Origin: Aliiglaciecola sp. 3_MG-2023
Lineage (GTDB): Bacteria; Pseudomonadota; Gammaproteobacteria; Enterobacterales; Alteromonadaceae
DNA length: 64,000 bases
Assembly: GCF_030548205.1 (NCBI RefSeq)
Contig: NZ_JAUORV010000004.1
Coordinates: 186,001 to 250,000 of the forward strand
Direction: 5' to 3'
Shown: positions 20,939 through 28,228 of the stretch, piece by piece
How the letters are laid out: every line of letters starts with the position of its first letter
How positions within the stretch are numbered: the first letter of the stretch is position 1
The notes under the pieces: generated by a model
Databases searched by the model: none
Told to the model about the DNA's origin: nothing
What the model saw: only the letters and a program-made list of their open reading frames with translations
Position numbers and translations under genes: made by a program

Positions 20939-22006
20939 ATGATCGATAAAAGGCAATTTGGAAAAATGCCCGATGGCCAAACAGTGGATAGCTACATTTT
21001 AACAAACAACAAAGGAATGGCCGTTGAAATATTGACACTAGGCGCCATTATTCGATCTTGGAAATTAGCTTGTGATCCCAGCGTAGATATAGTGCTAGGC
21101 TTTGATAGTGTTGCAGAGTATTTATCTGACCAAAGTTATTTGGGGAGAACTGTGGGACGCTACGCAAACCGAATCGAAAACGGAAAATTTACACTCGCTG
21201 AGAAAACCTATTCCGTTAGCACCAACTTACAGGGTAACTGTTTGCACGGTGGGGTGGAAGGCTTTCACAATCGAATTTGGGCCGTGACTAAAACACAGGA
21301 CAATCCATCCCCAAGTGTTACTTTGAGTTTGACGAGCGAAGACGGCGATCAAGGGTTTCCGGGAACCTTAAAGGTTGATGTCACTTTCAGCCTTGATCAG
21401 GAAGATCGCTTAACCATTGAATACCATGGGCTTTGCAACCAAGACACGGTTTTCAATCCTACCCAACATAGTTACTTCAATTTAGCGGGTCACGATTCGG
21501 GCAGTATTTTTGACCAACAAATTACCCTGGCCGCAAACTATTACACACCTGCAGATGAAAATGCGATTCCCACGGGAGACATAAAATCAGTGGATAACAC
21601 TGCCTTCGATTTACGTCAGCCGACCCCCTTTAAACAAGCCATCCAGCAACAAGATGAGGCCATAAAAGCCGCCAATGGACTCGACCATAATTGGTGTGTG
21701 GATGGATTTACACCAGCTCAAGAAAAGCTGAATTGGGTTGCAGATGTGACTGAACCAAAATCTGGGCGAGTGTTGGTCACTGAAACGACCATGCCAGGTG
21801 CGCAAATATACACGGGTAATTTTATTGGCGAGAATACCCTTGGTAAAAGCAACACTAGATACGCCGCCTATCACGGTTTCTGTATTGAGTCCCAGTTCTA
21901 CCCGAACAGCCCAAACCAAGCCGAGTTTCCCAGTGCAACTCTGCGCGCCAACTCACCTTTTGTGTCGCGGACGAGCTATCAAATTAAACAAAAAAGCCAA
22001 CAGTAA
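20939..22006 (+). CDS. galM: Aldose 1-epimerase (mutarotase)
   Basis: Interconverts alpha and beta anomers of galactose, glucose and related sugars. Family motifs are NRIENGKFTL, LHGGVEGFHNRIW, the catalytic-His segment PTQHSYFNLAGH and the catalytic-Glu region FCIESQFYPNSPNQ near the C-terminus. A longer frame opens at a TTG (20924), but ATG 20939 (MIDKRQFGKM) has GGAGAG 7 nt upstream and gives 355 residues, the normal size. No other gal genes are adjacent. Its stop codon lies inside the terminator hairpin of the convergent gene. Confidence 0.93.
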   Translation: MIDKRQFGKMPDGQTVDSYILTNNKGMAVEILTLGAIIRSWKLACDPSVDIVLGFDSVAEYLSDQSYLGRTVGRYANRIENGKFTLAEKTYSVSTNLQGNCLHGGVEGFHNRIWAVTKTQDNPSPSVTLSLTSEDGDQGFPGTLKVDVTFSLDQEDRLTIEYHGLCNQDTVFNPTQHSYFNLAGHDSGSIFDQQITLAANYYTPADENAIPTGDIKSVDNTAFDLRQPTPFKQAIQQQDEAIKAANGLDHNWCVDGFTPAQEKLNWVADVTEPKSGRVLVTETTMPGAQIYTGNFIGENTLGKSNTRYAAYHGFCIESQFYPNSPNQAEFPSATLRANSPFVSRTSYQIKQKSQQ

Positions 22007-22021
22007 TCACACTGCTGGCTT
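21990..22021 (-). terminator. Intrinsic terminator of the SapC-like gene, overlapping the galM stop
   Basis: On the minus strand AAGCCAGCAGT / ACTGTTGGCTT (one mismatch, 6-nt loop) is followed by TTTTTTG. The stem occupies the last bases of galM, including its TAA. On the plus strand the tail is only weakly T-rich, so termination of galM here is less certain. Confidence 0.7.
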
Positions 22022-22053
22022 ATGTTTATTTAACGAAGTAGCGTTAAAAAGTA

Positions 22054-22833
22054 TTAAGCGCTTGGCGCTTCTTCTTTAGCTTCTTCTTTTTTAGTATCGT
22101 CAACGACGCTTATTTGAATAGCGCGAATAGGCTTTTCAGTGTTGACTGATAGTTGTGCTAAACGGTTTAATTGCGTAAGTGACAACATTGCCGTATAGAT
22201 AGCGCCAAGATAGCCGCTATTTTTTAGCTCAATAATAATTTCGTCTGATAACTCATTGACGCGTTTTTCATTGATAGTAAAAAGGCCCGTAACAGCACGT
22301 TTTTCACCGCTACCGTACTGAACATTTAATTGCACTGCATCGAGTAATTCTAATTCAACGATTCGTTTGATAAAACGCTGGGTTGCCAATTCACTGTTAG
22401 TAATTTCGCCCAGTAGGTCTTGACGATTTTTTAGATAATCCGTTGGCTCGCCTTCGGCAGTAAATAAACTTTCACCTTCTGTTTCGCCAACCAAGACGCT
22501 AGTTTCATCAATGTAAACGCCTAGCTTGTCACCGTCAGGGCGCACATCAAAAGGGTAACGTTGAATGTTCAAAGGCATAACATGGCCTAACCATTTGTCA
22601 TCTTTGAAATATAAATTAGTACCTTGCTCCAAACCAAGCATGGCGATTGAATGGAAATTGCCTGAAGCTTGATCTTTAATAAAGACAATAGGCATACAAC
22701 TGGCAATTTGCGCGTACTCACGCAATGTAGCAGAGGCTAAATGCGTTTCTTTAGCAAATTCAAAGTTATGCTGGGTCTTTACTTTTAACGCACTATGTTT
22801 ATTTTTATCCAGTGGAATATAATTCGTTTTCAT
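22054..22833 (-). CDS. SapC family protein
   Basis: A 259-residue protein without signal peptide or membrane helices. It resembles the SapC family (LASATLREYAQIASCMPIVF, LGHVMPLNIQRYPFDVRP, YLKNRQDLLGEI), named after a gene in the Campylobacter S-layer region. In Alteromonadales and Caulobacter such genes often accompany TonB-dependent receptors and sugar genes. The biochemical role is not established. The tail is acidic and basic (KKEEAKEEAPSA). It lies 225 nt downstream of the GlpD-like gene on the same strand, so may or may not share its transcript. Confidence 0.8.
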   Translation of the reverse strand: MKTNYIPLDKNKHSALKVKTQHNFEFAKETHLASATLREYAQIASCMPIVFIKDQASGNFHSIAMLGLEQGTNLYFKDDKWLGHVMPLNIQRYPFDVRPDGDKLGVYIDETSVLVGETEGESLFTAEGEPTDYLKNRQDLLGEITNSELATQRFIKRIVELELLDAVQLNVQYGSGEKRAVTGLFTINEKRVNELSDEIIIELKNSGYLGAIYTAMLSLTQLNRLAQLSVNTEKPIRAIQISVVDDTKKEEAKEEAPSA

Positions 22834-23058
22834 TACTTCTTGTTCTCTTTTAAATGATGCTCCGCGGGGAAAACACGACGGAGATTAAAATCACTTTCAA
22901 ACACTTTACTAGCTCTTTGCACTGCCTGAGCACGGTAAAATATAAGTCAGTTTGTGCCAGAAAGTGTGCAAGTATGTTTTATTTGGCGTGGGAAGTCACC
23001 ACCCTAGCCCTTTAAATTAGAAATACTTTATTAAAAAGTGTACTTCGGTCTGAAATTA

Positions 23059-24669
23059 TTAGGAATTAACCACTGTGGCTATATATTCTGCGAGTTTGGC
23101 CTCGGCCTCTTCGCCAAATAGAATGTGACAGGCTTCCTTTAACCCCGGTGCCTGTAAGATATCTTGTTGGGGAACCACTAAGGCAATTTTTGAGCGCCGC
23201 CGTAAAAAGTCATCTAAGGTTGTTATCATTTCACGATTGGCTGCATGTTCCACTTCAACTCTAAGGTATTCGCTGTTTTCGATGAGTAATTTTCCCATAT
23301 CTGGGTTTTCGCGAATGCTTTCCAGCATATTGATAGCATTTCGCCCATATCTACGCCAAAATCGTTGGGTTAGGGGTTCCGACGAACTGCTAGGGGTAAG
23401 ATCATCCAATCCCATCAATTTGGCACGATGGAAAAACTCTTTTTTTACCGCCTCGCCGGGTTCGCCGTACCATTTGTAATTTTTGTAAGCCAAGGGAATA
23501 TGAAAGGACGCTATTAACTCACAAATATCCTCGCCAACGTTGATACAGTCGGTTAATTTACCCCCAAATATTGATAAATAATGGTTGTCTTTGTCGACGT
23601 CAATGGCATGTTTTCGTGACAACTTCACCCAGTCAGCCTCACCTCCTTTGCCTTTCATGGCTAAAGGTCTCACCCCGCAACGCTCTGCTATAATGTCTTT
23701 TTTAGTCAAAGGCTGAGCTAAGGACAAGAGTTTATTAACGTTCGACAAGATAAAATCTCTATCTTCATCGGTTACCTGAGACTGAGGTCCATCAACTTGA
23801 GTGTCGGTTGTGCCAATGCAGGTTTTAGGGCCCATAGGTATGATAAAAAATAAACGGCCATCATCAGCAAAAAAAGTCAGCACTTTTTCACTGTCTGTGA
23901 GTTTGTTTACAATTAAGTGCACACCTTTAGAAAACAGATGATGGTGCTCGGTGGTTTGATTATTAATTTGATTTACCTGATCGACAAAAGGGCCCGTTGC
24001 ATTAATGATAGCTTTCGAGGAAATTTCTATTTTTTCGCCACTGATTTGATCGGTAACTTCACTAAACCATATATCATCGACTTTGCGCGAATGCTCTAAC
24101 CCCACATAGTTAGCGGCTATGCATCCATAACTCATACTAGAGCGAACGAAGTTGAATACAAATCTGGCGTCGTTATCATGCAAGTAAGCATCTGAATATT
24201 CAAAACCACCTGAGATATGCTCAGTGTTAACAATAGTCTCCATTTGTTTCATTTTTTCGGGAGATAAGTAGCGAGGCATTTTTGTGAAAAAACGCCCCAT
24301 TAGCCAATATAAAAGGGTTCCCATGTAAATAAATACGGGATTAAAACGAAAACCACGCTGAATGCTCGTGAAAAAACGTATTTCCTGAACGGTGGAGGGA
24401 TAATGTCGCATTAGATGATTGCGACTTCTACATAGCTTATTGACTAAAGCAAACTCAAAAGTCTCTAGATATTTGATCCCTCCCCAAGCTAAATTGGATG
24501 AATTTGAGCTCGTAAAACCGGCAAAATCCCGCTTATCAATTAGCGCTACCTTAGCCCCTTTAGCCGATAACGCAGCGGCTGAAACTGCACCATTGATCCC
24601 ACCACCAACAATGAGCACATCAAAGGTCTGTTGAGAAAGCTTGGCAATATTACTTTTACGTAAATTCAT
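23059..24669 (-). CDS. FAD-dependent glycerol-3-phosphate dehydrogenase (GlpD-like)
   Basis: Would oxidise glycerol-3-phosphate to dihydroxyacetone phosphate and pass electrons to quinone at the inner membrane. The N-terminal FAD motif is DVLIVGGGINGAV (about residues 17-29), followed by GlpD-like SSNSSNLAWGGIKYLE. Substrate-region motifs include IIPMGPKTCIGTTDTQVDGP and FGGKLTDCINVGEDIC, and a C-terminal helical domain follows. The length of 536 fits GlpD. No glpF or glpK is next to it, so a role in phospholipid turnover is as likely as glycerol growth. Confidence 0.85.
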   Translation of the reverse strand: MNLRKSNIAKLSQQTFDVLIVGGGINGAVSAAALSAKGAKVALIDKRDFAGFTSSNSSNLAWGGIKYLETFEFALVNKLCRSRNHLMRHYPSTVQEIRFFTSIQRGFRFNPVFIYMGTLLYWLMGRFFTKMPRYLSPEKMKQMETIVNTEHISGGFEYSDAYLHDNDARFVFNFVRSSMSYGCIAANYVGLEHSRKVDDIWFSEVTDQISGEKIEISSKAIINATGPFVDQVNQINNQTTEHHHLFSKGVHLIVNKLTDSEKVLTFFADDGRLFFIIPMGPKTCIGTTDTQVDGPQSQVTDEDRDFILSNVNKLLSLAQPLTKKDIIAERCGVRPLAMKGKGGEADWVKLSRKHAIDVDKDNHYLSIFGGKLTDCINVGEDICELIASFHIPLAYKNYKWYGEPGEAVKKEFFHRAKLMGLDDLTPSSSSEPLTQRFWRRYGRNAINMLESIRENPDMGKLLIENSEYLRVEVEHAANREMITTLDDFLRRRSKIALVVPQQDILQAPGLKEACHILFGEEAEAKLAEYIATVVNS

Positions 24670-25122
24670 GGTCTTGTGTTATTCCAAACGTCATCCAGTA
24701 TTTGAATTTCTTGATTTAAAAAATCCATTAATTGATATCTCAGTAGATGATAAGCTAGTCAGTGTAACAAGGTTAGAATTCGAAACACGAACAAACAAGT
24801 ATAAAAATAATGGGCTATTCCTCGACCTTGTATTCAATTACAAAATACCGGATAGTTAACAGCAGCTTTGGTTACTTCATGTAACGCTTGGGTTTGTTGG
24901 GTTTTAACATTTCACTATTTCATCTTAGTGATCATACTATTTCTGAAATTTTAAGGGCTGCTTTGGCTAAGGGCGAAGGTCATAACTCGTGTGGATTTGC
25001 AACACGGTTCCCCCTTACATGCGGTTTAACGTTAAAACAAACAAAGCAATCCATGACATGGGCTTTTCAATTCAGGTCACATTGAGTCATTCATTTATAC
25101 ATAAAATAATAAGGAAAACAGT
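24670..25122. other. Divergent intergenic region, no gene seen
   Basis: This stretch separates the GlpD-like gene (minus) from the dipeptidase (plus). It holds no convincing ORF or RNA gene. A TTAACGTTAA palindrome lies near 25025-25034. The ribosome site AAGGAAAACAGT precedes the dipeptidase ATG. Promoters for both genes are expected here but none stands out. Confidence 0.5.
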
Positions 25123-26319
25123 ATGAAAAAGAGTTTATGGATTTGTACAGCATTAGCTTTGAGTGGCTGTGTTACAGCGTCTGATGGTGAATTCCATGCA
25201 TCAGAAAAAGCCACAGAGTTAACCCAAAAGTACATCTTAGTTGATGGTCATATTGATGTGCCATATCGTCTTCAACAAAAATGGGAAGATGTAACCCTGG
25301 CCACTGACAGTGGCGATTTTGACTACCCAAGAGCAAAAGCGGGCGGACTTAATGCACCTTTCATGTCAATCTACATTCCAGCGTCTTTAGATGACTCACC
25401 GAAATCCACAGCGTTAGCTCACAAATTAATTGATTACGTTGAAGCGATTGTAGGCAGAGCTCCAGATAAGTTTGCCATTGCTAAATCACCTGATGATGTT
25501 AAAAAGCAATTTGCTGAAGGGTTAATTTCTTTACCTATGGGGATGGAGAATGGTTCTCCGTTACAAGGTAATATGGCAAACCTGAAAACATTCTATGACC
25601 GAGGTATACGTTATATTACCTTGGCCCATTCATTAGCCAATCACATATCTGATTCATCATACGATCTGCGCAAAAAATGGAAAGGGTTAAGCCCATTTGG
25701 CAAAGAATTGGTGGGCGAAATGAACAATATCGGCATAATGATAGATATTTCCCATGTCTCCGATGATGCGTTTTACCAAGTTATCGAACTCAGTAAAGCA
25801 CCAGTTATTGCATCTCACTCGTCATTGCGCCGATTCACCCCAGGATTTGAACGTAATATGACCGATGAAATGCTGGTGGCGCTAGCTGAAAACGGCGGCG
25901 TTGTGATGATTAACTTTGGCTCGACTTTTGTTGATCAAGTCTCTAGAGGCTGGCGCATCACATTGAGTGAGAAACGCAAAGCCATTGAACAAGAGTTTGG
26001 CGCTGATAGCGAGCAATTAGCAAATTTTGACGAAGAGTACATTAAAAATAATCCGTTCCCTTTTGCCAATGTGGATACCGTTGTTGATCATGTAGACCAC
26101 GTAGTTAAATTGGTCGGTATTGATCATGTTGGGATTGGTTCAGATTATGATGGTGTGGGTGATTCTTTGCCGATTGGCTTGAAAGACGTATCTGCTTATC
26201 CTAACTTAGTGCAGGGCCTATTGGACAAAGGTTATAATGAAGAGGATATTGCGAAAATTCTAGGAACAAACTTATTGCGTGTGTGGAGTGAAGTAGAAGA
26301 CTACGCCGCCAAACACTAA
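25123..26319 (+). CDS. Membrane dipeptidase, M19 family lipoprotein
   Basis: A zinc dipeptidase of the renal-dipeptidase family, 398 residues. The N-terminus MKKSLWICTALALSGC has a lipobox (LSGC), so it is probably anchored to the outer membrane facing the periplasm. Metal-binding features are HID in VDGHIDVPYRL, the glutamate in GMENG, histidines in ISHVSD and IASHSS, and the aspartate in GIGSDYDG. It likely hydrolyses peptides, including D-amino-acid-containing ones, for uptake. It is convergent with the exonuclease gene, 8 nt away. Confidence 0.92.
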   Translation: MKKSLWICTALALSGCVTASDGEFHASEKATELTQKYILVDGHIDVPYRLQQKWEDVTLATDSGDFDYPRAKAGGLNAPFMSIYIPASLDDSPKSTALAHKLIDYVEAIVGRAPDKFAIAKSPDDVKKQFAEGLISLPMGMENGSPLQGNMANLKTFYDRGIRYITLAHSLANHISDSSYDLRKKWKGLSPFGKELVGEMNNIGIMIDISHVSDDAFYQVIELSKAPVIASHSSLRRFTPGFERNMTDEMLVALAENGGVVMINFGSTFVDQVSRGWRITLSEKRKAIEQEFGADSEQLANFDEEYIKNNPFPFANVDTVVDHVDHVVKLVGIDHVGIGSDYDGVGDSLPIGLKDVSAYPNLVQGLLDKGYNEEDIAKILGTNLLRVWSEVEDYAAKH

Positions 26320-26327
26320 AAGATCGG

Positions 26328-26867
26328 TTAAAAATGAAATGCTGTAGAGTTGGTGAGATCAGAATCGTGTTGTGTTTGCACGTACACATTCTGCACTAAC
26401 TCTGCATCACAACTGGCTCTGTGCCGAGTACAATCCATACTCCTAGCTAAGTTTTCTTGGGTATCATGCCAAAGTTCCATCTGTTTCTCAGATAGAATAT
26501 TTTCCAAAGGACTCAATCTAAACTTCATGGTTTGGTTACCAGCACTGAACAGTTTTATCAGCCACGGATAATCCACAACCCAACCATCTGAGTACACAGT
26601 TTGACCATTTAACAGGTTATTTAAATCGAAACATACCTGTTTAGCAGACACACCTTTTTCCAGCAAGATTTCACGGGATATGCCATGCAAATCTTGAGCT
26701 TCCTGAGTCCAATGCCGCCAATCAGCTTCAGGTTGAATTAAGCGACAATATCGCTGCGACAAATAGGTCACAACGCCTACCTCGATGGGATAACTGTGAC
26801 TCCCAAATCCACTGGCCTCAATATCGAGTATTGTCGGGATGATGGTCTTATTAATGTTAAACCTCAC
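26328..26867 (-). CDS. DnaQ-like 3'-5' exonuclease (DEDDh)
   Basis: A 179-residue cytoplasmic protein. Exo I is ILDIEASG (Asp, Glu), Exo II is VYSDGWVVDYPWL and Exo III is HRASCDAEL with the histidine and aspartate of the DEDDh type. The fold matches stand-alone exonuclease domains related to RNase T and the polymerase III epsilon subunit. Substrate (DNA or RNA) cannot be told. It is probably monocistronic. Confidence 0.8.
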   Translation of the reverse strand: MRFNINKTIIPTILDIEASGFGSHSYPIEVGVVTYLSQRYCRLIQPEADWRHWTQEAQDLHGISREILLEKGVSAKQVCFDLNNLLNGQTVYSDGWVVDYPWLIKLFSAGNQTMKFRLSPLENILSEKQMELWHDTQENLARSMDCTRHRASCDAELVQNVYVQTQHDSDLTNSTAFHF

Positions 26868-27001
26868 TTGAATTGAATTCAGTATAAAAATCGGTTTAGT
26901 TTTGGTTAATTTACCCTAATTTAGAACTGATTAACAATTGAACTAAAGTCTAACTGTCAATATCGTTTTAAACAGGACGCTTTGTAAAAGCTAAGACTAG
27001 C

Positions 27002-27037
27002 AAAAAAGCCATCCATTATGAAAAATAATAGATGGCT
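27002..27037 (-). terminator. Intrinsic terminator after the tyrosine phosphatase gene
   Basis: On the minus strand AGCCATC and GATGGCT pair, extended by further A/T pairs, and are followed by six T residues. It lies 50-85 nt downstream of the phosphatase stop codon. Confidence 0.75.
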
Positions 27038-27086
27038 CACCACTAACCTTATATCGAATTAACCAACAAAAGGTCTTTTATCTGAT

Positions 27087-28172
27087 CTACTCTAAAAAAT
27101 GCGCTTTCAACACTTCAATATCTGCAGGGCTTACTTCTAATTCCTGCTCTATATAGGCTGTAACCGAACCCGATTGAGCAATCATTTCATCAAACGCTGC
27201 TTGTATATAGCTTTTTCTGGCCCCCATTAAAGCCGCTAAAGCAGGTTTTGGTAGCTTAGCCAACTTTGCCATCATGGGATCTGCTGGTTCGTTTGCATGC
27301 CCTGCAGGTGGCAATAGGTCCTCAGGTTTTAACACTTGCTCGGTAAATTCGTAATCTTGAATAATGACATCTCGCTCAACATCTAGTGCGGTTAAAATAA
27401 GCGCAGCGCTGATACCGGTGCGATCCTTACCTGCAGTGCAGTGGAAAACCAAAGGTTCATCAGATTCAACCAATCTGTCGAACATCGCTTTATAATGCTC
27501 TTTTTGCTGGCTTAGGATACCCGGGTACATGCTGGCCATAACGCCTTCCATCATTTCTGATGTTATGGGCTGTCCATTCATCACACTTTTAAACGATTCC
27601 ATATCAAAGTCCATGGCATAATCCCAAGTGTAATGCTCTACTTCGCCGCCTTGCCATTCAGTTTTTTCTGACGCGCGCTCTTCTGGGGTACGAAAATCCA
27701 CCACGGTGGCAATGCCTAAATCTCTTATTGTTGCATAGTCATCAGAGGTCAAGTTATGCATTGCACCTGAACGATATAACTTTCCCCATTTAACCTGCTT
27801 ACCGTCTTTGGTTTTAAAGCCGCCCAAATCGCGGAAGTTGCGTCCGCCAGCGAAAGGTAAAACCCGGGTTCGCAACTCAACTGCCTCGCCATTGCTTTGC
27901 TCTATAATAAATTGGTAACGCTGGGTTGCAGGGGCTTGCCAACGCACTTCATTGCCACTGTTGTTGCTATCTATGAGAATAACGTTATTTTCGTTGCCCA
28001 CAGGGAAAGCTTTTACGGTAACCGGTGATTCAGCCTGCCAATTTAGGTGATAAGCTTGATTTTGAGTATCATAGTTGACGTTGGCTTCGAGAGCATAGGC
28101 ATGAGCCACTGTTACCAGGCCAAGCATGCTTGAGAATAAAATCCAGGGTTTGTTAAACTTATTTTTTTTCAT
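27087..28172 (-). CDS. Secreted tyrosine/inositol-phosphate phosphatase (PTP, Y_phosphatase3 type)
   Basis: A 361-residue protein with an N-terminal signal (MKKNKFNKPWILFSSMLGLVTVAHA), an FN3-like beta domain (about 25-105) and a C-terminal protein-tyrosine-phosphatase-like domain. The P-loop is HCTAGKDRTG (Cys nucleophile, Arg), with the general-acid region upstream (RNFRDLGGFKTKDGK, LYRSGAMHNLT). Members of this group act on phosphotyrosine or on small phosphate esters such as inositol phosphates. A frame extends to 28196, but ATG 28172 has GGAG at 6-nt spacing and begins directly with a signal peptide. It follows a TonB-dependent receptor with a terminator between, so nutrient phosphate-ester use is inferred. 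Confidence 0.85.
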   Translation of the reverse strand: MKKNKFNKPWILFSSMLGLVTVAHAYALEANVNYDTQNQAYHLNWQAESPVTVKAFPVGNENNVILIDSNNSGNEVRWQAPATQRYQFIIEQSNGEAVELRTRVLPFAGGRNFRDLGGFKTKDGKQVKWGKLYRSGAMHNLTSDDYATIRDLGIATVVDFRTPEERASEKTEWQGGEVEHYTWDYAMDFDMESFKSVMNGQPITSEMMEGVMASMYPGILSQQKEHYKAMFDRLVESDEPLVFHCTAGKDRTGISAALILTALDVERDVIIQDYEFTEQVLKPEDLLPPAGHANEPADPMMAKLAKLPKPALAALMGARKSYIQAAFDEMIAQSGSVTAYIEQELEVSPADIEVLKAHFLE

Positions 28173-28194
28173 AATTTGCTCCAATTTGGTCGAC

Positions 28195-28216
28195 AAAAAA
28201 GGGCGATTTAACGCCC
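28195..28216 (-). terminator. Intrinsic terminator between receptor and phosphatase genes
   Basis: GGGCG / CGCCC with a 6-nt loop is followed on the minus strand by TTTTTT. It begins 13 nt after the receptor stop and ends 22 nt before the phosphatase start, so phosphatase expression would depend on partial read-through or a local promoter. Confidence 0.75.
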
Positions 28217-28228
28217 ATTGATGTTGTT

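Noticed and set aside
24641-24859. Plus-strand ORF of 72 codons upstream of the dipeptidase gene
   Set aside because: It overlaps the GlpD-like gene start, has no ribosome site and no recognisable sequence.
24950-25060. Possible integron attC-like site with TTAACGTTAA
   Set aside because: No matching partner core site at the expected distance and no integrase or cassette genes nearby; the palindrome alone is not enough.
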